The notes under the pieces are model-generated. The model made no database searches and was not told the origin of the DNA. It worked only from the letters and a program-made list of their open reading frames with translations. Shown one piece after another: positions 58,933-64,000 of a stretch of 64,000 nt of DNA. Position 1 is the first letter of the stretch; every line of letters begins with the position of its first letter. The position numbers were made by a program, and so were the translations under genes. The stretch spans positions 1-64,000 of the forward strand of contig SKCR01021145.1 in assembly GCA_019454045.1 (NCBI GenBank), written 5' to 3'. Origin of the DNA: Zanthoxylum bungeanum. Its lineage: Eukaryota > Streptophyta > Magnoliopsida > Sapindales > Rutaceae.

Positions 58933-61085
58933 AATTTGAGCATGAAATGAATTAGGGTAAAATTTGGGTAAAATCATTTTGAGCATGATTTGATAAAATT
59001 AATTGATTGAGTATGCTTGAATGATGATGTTATGAAGTTGTATATGATCAATTTCTTGAAATATTGATTGGATCAAATTTTAGCCCATACATTGGCTTGG
59101 CCGAATGTAGTAATTACCCTAGGGTCTTGGTATTTTTTGTTTCGTTGATCATTGGATGACTTGAAACGATTGGGAAATGTCGATTTAAAATTCAATCGGA
59201 TTGAAAAATGAAATCGGAAAAAATAACCCTTGAATGCCGAGAGCCTTATGGCATGTAATGAGTTGATTTTTTGATTTAAGAATGTTGGACATTAATTGAA
59301 TAAAATGATACATAATTAATTAGTTAAATTGTATTTTGGAAATATTAATTTGGGTAATTAATTGATGTATTACACTTAATTAATTGAATTTTAAAATTTG
59401 GAATTTTAAAATTTGGTTAATTGGGCTTGAAATTGTTGTATTTGGACCTTATGGACTTGGTTGGGCCAAGTTGGTTTAGGAAAATTGGATTGGATCCAAA
59501 TTGGGCCTAAATCATTCCATTAAGTCCAAATAGAACAAATGGGCTTTAAAAGTTTAATTGGCCCTTATAGGCCGAAATTGGTTTCTTGGCAAATGAGGGT
59601 GATTCCTTAATTGGGCTTGGTAATTGGGTTTGACCCATATTGACCAAAGCCCATGCCCTATGAAATCAATTGAAAGCCCATCAGACTTTAATTAAATGAA
59701 CATTGGATGTTAGTTGGGCTTTGAAATCCGATTAGATTAGATTTGAAATCTAAGTCGTTAAAGCGCATTAAAAGTGTAGTTATTTAATTTGGAATTGAAT
59801 AAATGAATTAGTATTGAATACAAATTAAATTAGATTTAACGAGTAGTTCGATATAATTCAAGAATTCGTACTTTGAGTACTTATTCTCAAACGAGTTGGA
59901 CTCGCGCAAAAATCAAATCGTTGTTTGAACATTGGATGATCACATAATTCAAATACTAATTAATTGGATTAGATTGGTTGAATTGCATGCTATGAATGAA
60001 TATATGGATGTGTTGAATAAATAGCGTATATCGGATGGATATTAGAAGGGAAAGGGCAATTTTAGAAATTGTTGTAAATTTGGAATTTATAAATTGGACC
60101 TGCGTGTCCAGCCTTATCTCTCATTATTTCTTTGTATTCTCTTCTATCCTAATTCCCCTCAATGTAATGAGGTTTCTATTATTGTATTATGTAATTGGGT
60201 AGAAGTAGAATAGTGCTAGCCGGGGAGAGGAAAGAGAGTGATTTGTTCTAGGAACAAGTTGTTAAATATCCATCCGCATATCGTTATTAATTTACTTTCC
60301 GCGCCTTATTATGTGTTTAGAATGCATGTTTAAGGGTGTATGATGATGAGACCCAACAAAGATAATAAATTGTTGCCAATTTACGCGAAAAACCCTCAAA
60401 ACATATTAAGCGATATTTCCTTCCATTGAGTGATTCTTACTCAAGATCCAAAATTGGCATTGGTTTGTTGGCCAAAGTAAAGACCTTTGTCAATTACGGG
60501 TGTGTTTGAATCATGAAAGCTTTGTTCCATATCGGTGTCTTATCCAAGTTGTGATTTTTTGGCCAAAGTCAAGATCACTTTTTGTCTATCGACATTGATT
60601 ACGAAGCTTTCCAAGGTCAATGGGTCCCACTTAACTGGAATCATTAAGCTTGTTGTGTCAAAGCCAAGGCTTAGTTGATTCAGAGGAAAGGGTTAGGAAA
60701 ATATATTGGATATATTGGCATATATATTGTATATATGTTTCAGACTTAGATGTCCACCTACCGGATCTAGGAATTGGATGAGATCCAATTGATCTTTGAG
60801 ATCTACCTAGTTAAATATCATACAATTTGTTGGCCAAAGTCAAGGTTGTGCGTTATTTAAAGGGATCTTAGCCCACTAGGAAACTGGATTTTCCGAGTAC
60901 TCGACAGAGGGTTAGAGGCTCGCCGAAAAATAGTGGGAGGCTAGTATTGAATTTGCAATTTCGTTCAAATACTTAGCTTTACGCGCTTTCAAATATTCGT
61001 CAAAATTATTTTATTAGTTGGACTAATATAATGTTATTTTTCTTGTAACAGTTGGACTGTACCCTACATTGTTAATTGGATAATT
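58933..61085 (+). other. Long leader of Copia 4
   Basis: About 2.1 kb between primer-binding site and gag with no open frame of note. It contains TTGGGCTT/AAGCCC motifs in 59400-59720 and repeated GGCCAAAGTCAAG phrases between 60465 and 60850. Confidence 0.6.
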
Positions 61086-61093
61086 AGATTATC

Positions 61094-62278
61094 GCAATTA
61101 AAATGACTGGAAAGAATAGTGTATGTGACATAATCATGGGAGAACAATGTCTTCAACGGCACTAACTTCTCCGATTGGGACATGAATCTAAGAATAGTCA
61201 TTGGATCCGAGAGGCTGCTATATACTATAGAGGAACCTTTGGGCCTAAGCCCAGATCTGATCAGTTGCTCAGCTAGATCTTTGGAAGACACATAGTGATG
61301 ACAACGCAACTGCTCAATCTATCATGCTTGCTGCTATGACTCAGCAATTCCGTTGACAGACAAGGATTGGATCCATATACTATGTTGGCGAAGTTGAATG
61401 ATCTACACCGATCTAATCTTAGATCGCAGAGATATGAGTTACAGAAGAAGCTCTTCCGTGCTCGGATGTCCGAGGGTACGTCTGTTGAACATCACGTGAC
61501 ACAGATGATTGCCGATATTGAGCAGCTTGGACAAATGGGGATTGTCTTTGATATAGATACCTCTATAGATTTGATCTTGCAGTCTCTCCCTGACAATTGG
61601 AGTGGGTTCATCATGAACTACAACATTATGAACCAAGAGCAGACTCTTGGAGAGCTGATGTCCACGCTGCGTGAGGCAGAGAATGAACTTCTTAAGGGCA
61701 AGAAGCGCGAGGCGCACTTCGCTTCTACATCTCGGACTCCGAGGGCTGGGCCCAGGGCGACTGGAGGTATCAAGAAGAAAAAGAATAAGAAGAGCAAAGG
61801 CAAAGCGTCAAAGGCTTCTGGGAAGCCAAAGGACAAGTCTCAGGATATATGCCTTCAGTGCGGGAAGCGGGGTCACTGGAAGCGTGATTGCCGCGAGTAT
61901 AAGGCGCTTCAGAATGAGATAAAGGCGGGCAAGGCACCGGCCTCAGGTATGTTTGTTATAGAAATAAACATGACTACTTCTAGTTTTAAAAATTGGATTT
62001 TTGATTCTGGTTGTGGTACTCACATTTGTACTGATGTGGAGGATCTGCGGATTAGCAAGAAACTGGCGTCAGGGGAGATTGATATGCGTGTTGGAAATGG
62101 GACATCTGTTGCCGTTTTGGCCGTGGGCACTTTTATTTTGGAACTGCCCTCGGGGCATGTACTTGAACTTTTGGACTGTTATTATGTACATAGTTTGACT
62201 AGGAATATTATTTGTATCTATGTTAACCCAATGTGGGTATACTTTTGTATTTCGAAACACTGGGTGTTTTATGTATAA
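61094..62278 (+). pseudogene. Copia 4 gag and protease
   Basis: The N-terminus lies around 61095-61366 with breaks (NFSDWDMNLRIVIGSERLL is readable). From 61367 a clean frame has the UBN2 capsid region (KLFRARMSEGTSVEHHVTQM), a lysine-rich linker, the zinc knuckle CLQCGKRGHWKRDC (61852) and the protease signature WIFDSGCGTHICTD (61994). A frame shift near 62215 separates it from the integrase part. Confidence 0.88.
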
Positions 62279-63341
62279 AAATGATATAGAAATTTGCATT
62301 GCTGTTGTAAATAATGGTCTTTATATTTTGAATATAAATCAATCTCAACCATATTTTGTAACAAACAAAAGACTTAAAGTAAGTCATAAAGATGAAACTT
62401 ATATGTGGCATTATCGTCTGGGACACATAAACAAGACTCGCATATCCACACTTTCGAAGAGTGGGTACTTGGACGGATTTGATCCAAATTCATACGACGT
62501 CTGCGAATCTTGCTTATTAGGCAAAATGCCTAAGTCACCTTTTAGCGGTAAAGGTGTGCGAGCCACAGAACTATTAGCCCTTGTTCATAGTGATGTTTGT
62601 GGGCCCAGGTCTAGCCAGGCTAGAGGTGGATACGAATACTTCGTAACCTTTATGGATGATGCATCACGTTATGGTTATGTGTATCTTATGAGACACAAGT
62701 CGGAAACTTTTGAGAAATTCAAAGAGTTTCGACACGAAGTTGAAAAACAGATCGGTAAAAGTATTAAGACATTACGGTCGGACCGTGGTGGCGAATACTT
62801 AAGCAATGAGTTTCTTGACTACTTGAAAGAATATTATATTCTTTCACAGTGGACTCCTCCTGGAACACCGCAATTAAACGGTGTGTCCGAGCGGAGAAAC
62901 CGAACTTTGTTAGACATGGTAAGGTATATGATGAGTCGCACTGAGCAACCTATTTCCTTATGGGGATATGCATTAAACAGTGTAATACTTATTTTGAATA
63001 AGGTTCCGTCAAAGTCTGTTCAACAGACTCCGTATAAGATATGGACAGGAAAGAAACTAAGTTTCTCATTCCTGAAGATTTGGGGATGCTGGGCATACGT
63101 CAAACGTTTGGAAGGTACCAAACTTGAACCCAAATCGGATAAATGCCTATTTGTAGGATATCCTAGGGAAACCAACGGATATTACTTCTATCACCCACAA
63201 GAGCACAAAATATTTGTTGCTCTACATGCGGTTTTCCTTGAGAAGGAATTCCTAGATGCAATGGTTAGTGGGAAGAAAGTAGAACTCGATGAAAATCGGA
63301 GTGATACTGTTCCTGGCATAGAATCCACAACGGAACATTAA
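62220..63341 (+). pseudogene. Copia 4 integrase
   Basis: After the shift the frame gives MWHYRLGHINKTRI and CESCLLGKMPKSPF (zinc-binding His and Cys residues), then the catalytic core: Asp in VHSDVCGP, Asp in LRSDRGGEYL, Glu in GVSERRNRTLLD, and the C-terminal KIWGCWAYVK. It is intact apart from a stop (TAA, 63339-63341) after STTEH, just before the reverse transcriptase. Confidence 0.9.
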
Positions 63342-64000
63342 CAGTTCATCAGGGATGAAGCTGTACCACAATCTTCGATTACACAAGGACCGCGTAGGTC
63401 GGAGAGAGTCAGGAAACAACCTGAGAGGTATGGGTTTCTGATCTCACCTCATGTAGATATTAATCTCATTGAGGATAACGAACCGGCTACGTATGAGGAA
63501 GCGATACAAGATATCGATTCCGCTTTATGGCATGAGGCCATGAAGTCCGAAATGGATTCCATGTACACCAACCAAGTTTGGACACTGGTTGATGCACCAG
63601 AAGGCGTAAAGCCTATTGGATGCAAATGGGTCTTCAAGAAGAAGACCGACATGGATGGCAAAGTACAAACATACAAAGCTAGGCTTGTAGCGAAGGGGTA
63701 TCGTCAACGACATGGTGTCGATTATGATGAAAATTTCTCACTCGTTGCCATGATTAAATCCATTCGGATAATGCTTGCCATTGCTGCATATTTCGATTAC
63801 GAGATATGGCAGATGGACGTCAAAACCGCTTTCCTTAACGAAAACCTTTTGGAGGATGTTTATATGCAACAGCCTGACGGTTTTGTCATGCCGCGACTTG
63901 CAAACAAGGTTTGTAAGTTAAATCGATCCATTTATGGATTGAAGCAAGCATCGCGTTCTTGGAACCAACGCTTTGATGAGATCATAAAAGAATATGATTT
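63342..64000 (+). pseudogene. Copia 4 reverse transcriptase, cut by window end
   Basis: Continues in the integrase frame with EPATYEEAIQDIDSALWHEA, CKWVFKKKTDMDGK, AFLNENLLEDVYM and IYGLKQASRSWNQRF. The active-site box lies beyond base 64000. Confidence 0.9.

Larger units (their letters stand above)
55203..64000 (+). mobile_element. Copia retrotransposon 4 with about 1.9 kb LTRs, 5' part
   Basis: It begins TGTTGGACAATTATGACTC inside the CACTA element. The LTR (55203-58918) is followed by the primer-binding site TGGTATCATAGCC (58920-58932), a long leader, gag, protease, integrase and reverse transcriptase. The window ends inside reverse transcriptase, so RNase H and 3' LTR are outside. It belongs to the same family as the solo LTR at 23773. 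Confidence 0.9.

Overview
The window is nuclear DNA of a eudicot plant. It holds four recognisable host loci, three of them with introns, in a sequence otherwise dominated by nested transposable elements. The host loci are a chloroplast glutamyl endopeptidase (CGEP, minus, 13959-1362, ten exons), the Calvin-cycle regulator CP12 (plus, 22123-22515), a group S1 bZIP of the bZIP53 type with its sucrose-control upstream ORF (minus, 35818-35153), and a CKI1-type hybrid histidine kinase (minus, 48045-43176, seven exons). A plastid rps2 fragment (about 42600-42753) and two tRNA-type SINE copies also fit a plant nucleus. I cannot name the species from sequence alone.

Layout. 1-15093: CGEP with its flanks. 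Intron 6 is swollen by a Copia retrotransposon (2275-10239), which is itself split by a hAT transposon (3925-6572). Intron 1 carries a small MITE. 15099-20309: a second, older Copia element with no recognisable gag. 20315-23767: a hAT-type MITE, a degenerate repeat, CP12, and a SINE in or just after the CP12 3' UTR. 23773-29644: a 2.06 kb solo LTR split by a second, longer copy of the same hAT family (24959-28763). 29696-35020: a Mutator-like element encoding a FAR1/MULE transposase plus an OTU cysteine-protease domain, flanked by fold-back structures, followed by another small repeat with similar ends. 35153-36035: the bZIP gene. 36256-39922: a third, unrelated hAT element of RICESLEEPER type. 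39931-43175: intergenic DNA with LTR-like debris, the rps2 fragment and a SINE. 43176-48045: CKI1. 48046-51234: AT-rich intergenic DNA. 51235-64000: a nest in which a decayed Copia (51235-53504) is cut by a CACTA element (53505-55202), which is cut by a long-LTR Copia (55203 to beyond the window), whose 5' LTR is cut by a solo LTR (55492-57278).

The host genes form no operon-like unit. CGEP and CP12 act in the chloroplast stroma (proteolysis; redox control of GAPDH/PRK). The bZIP joins sugar status to transcription through its uORF. CKI1 feeds the histidine-aspartate phosphorelay. CP12 and CKI1 read cleanly. CGEP has two single-base frame lesions and the bZIP has a 5-bp tandem duplication that cuts the zipper short. 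These may be real mutations or assembly indels; the sequence alone cannot decide.

Observations most worth following are the near-perfect inverted duplication of the MULE 3' end, which resembles a hairpin silencer locus; the intact sucrose-control uORF ahead of a frame-broken bZIP; and the two hAT copies, whose damage is complementary. I found no rRNA gene, no complete tRNA gene and no CRISPR array.
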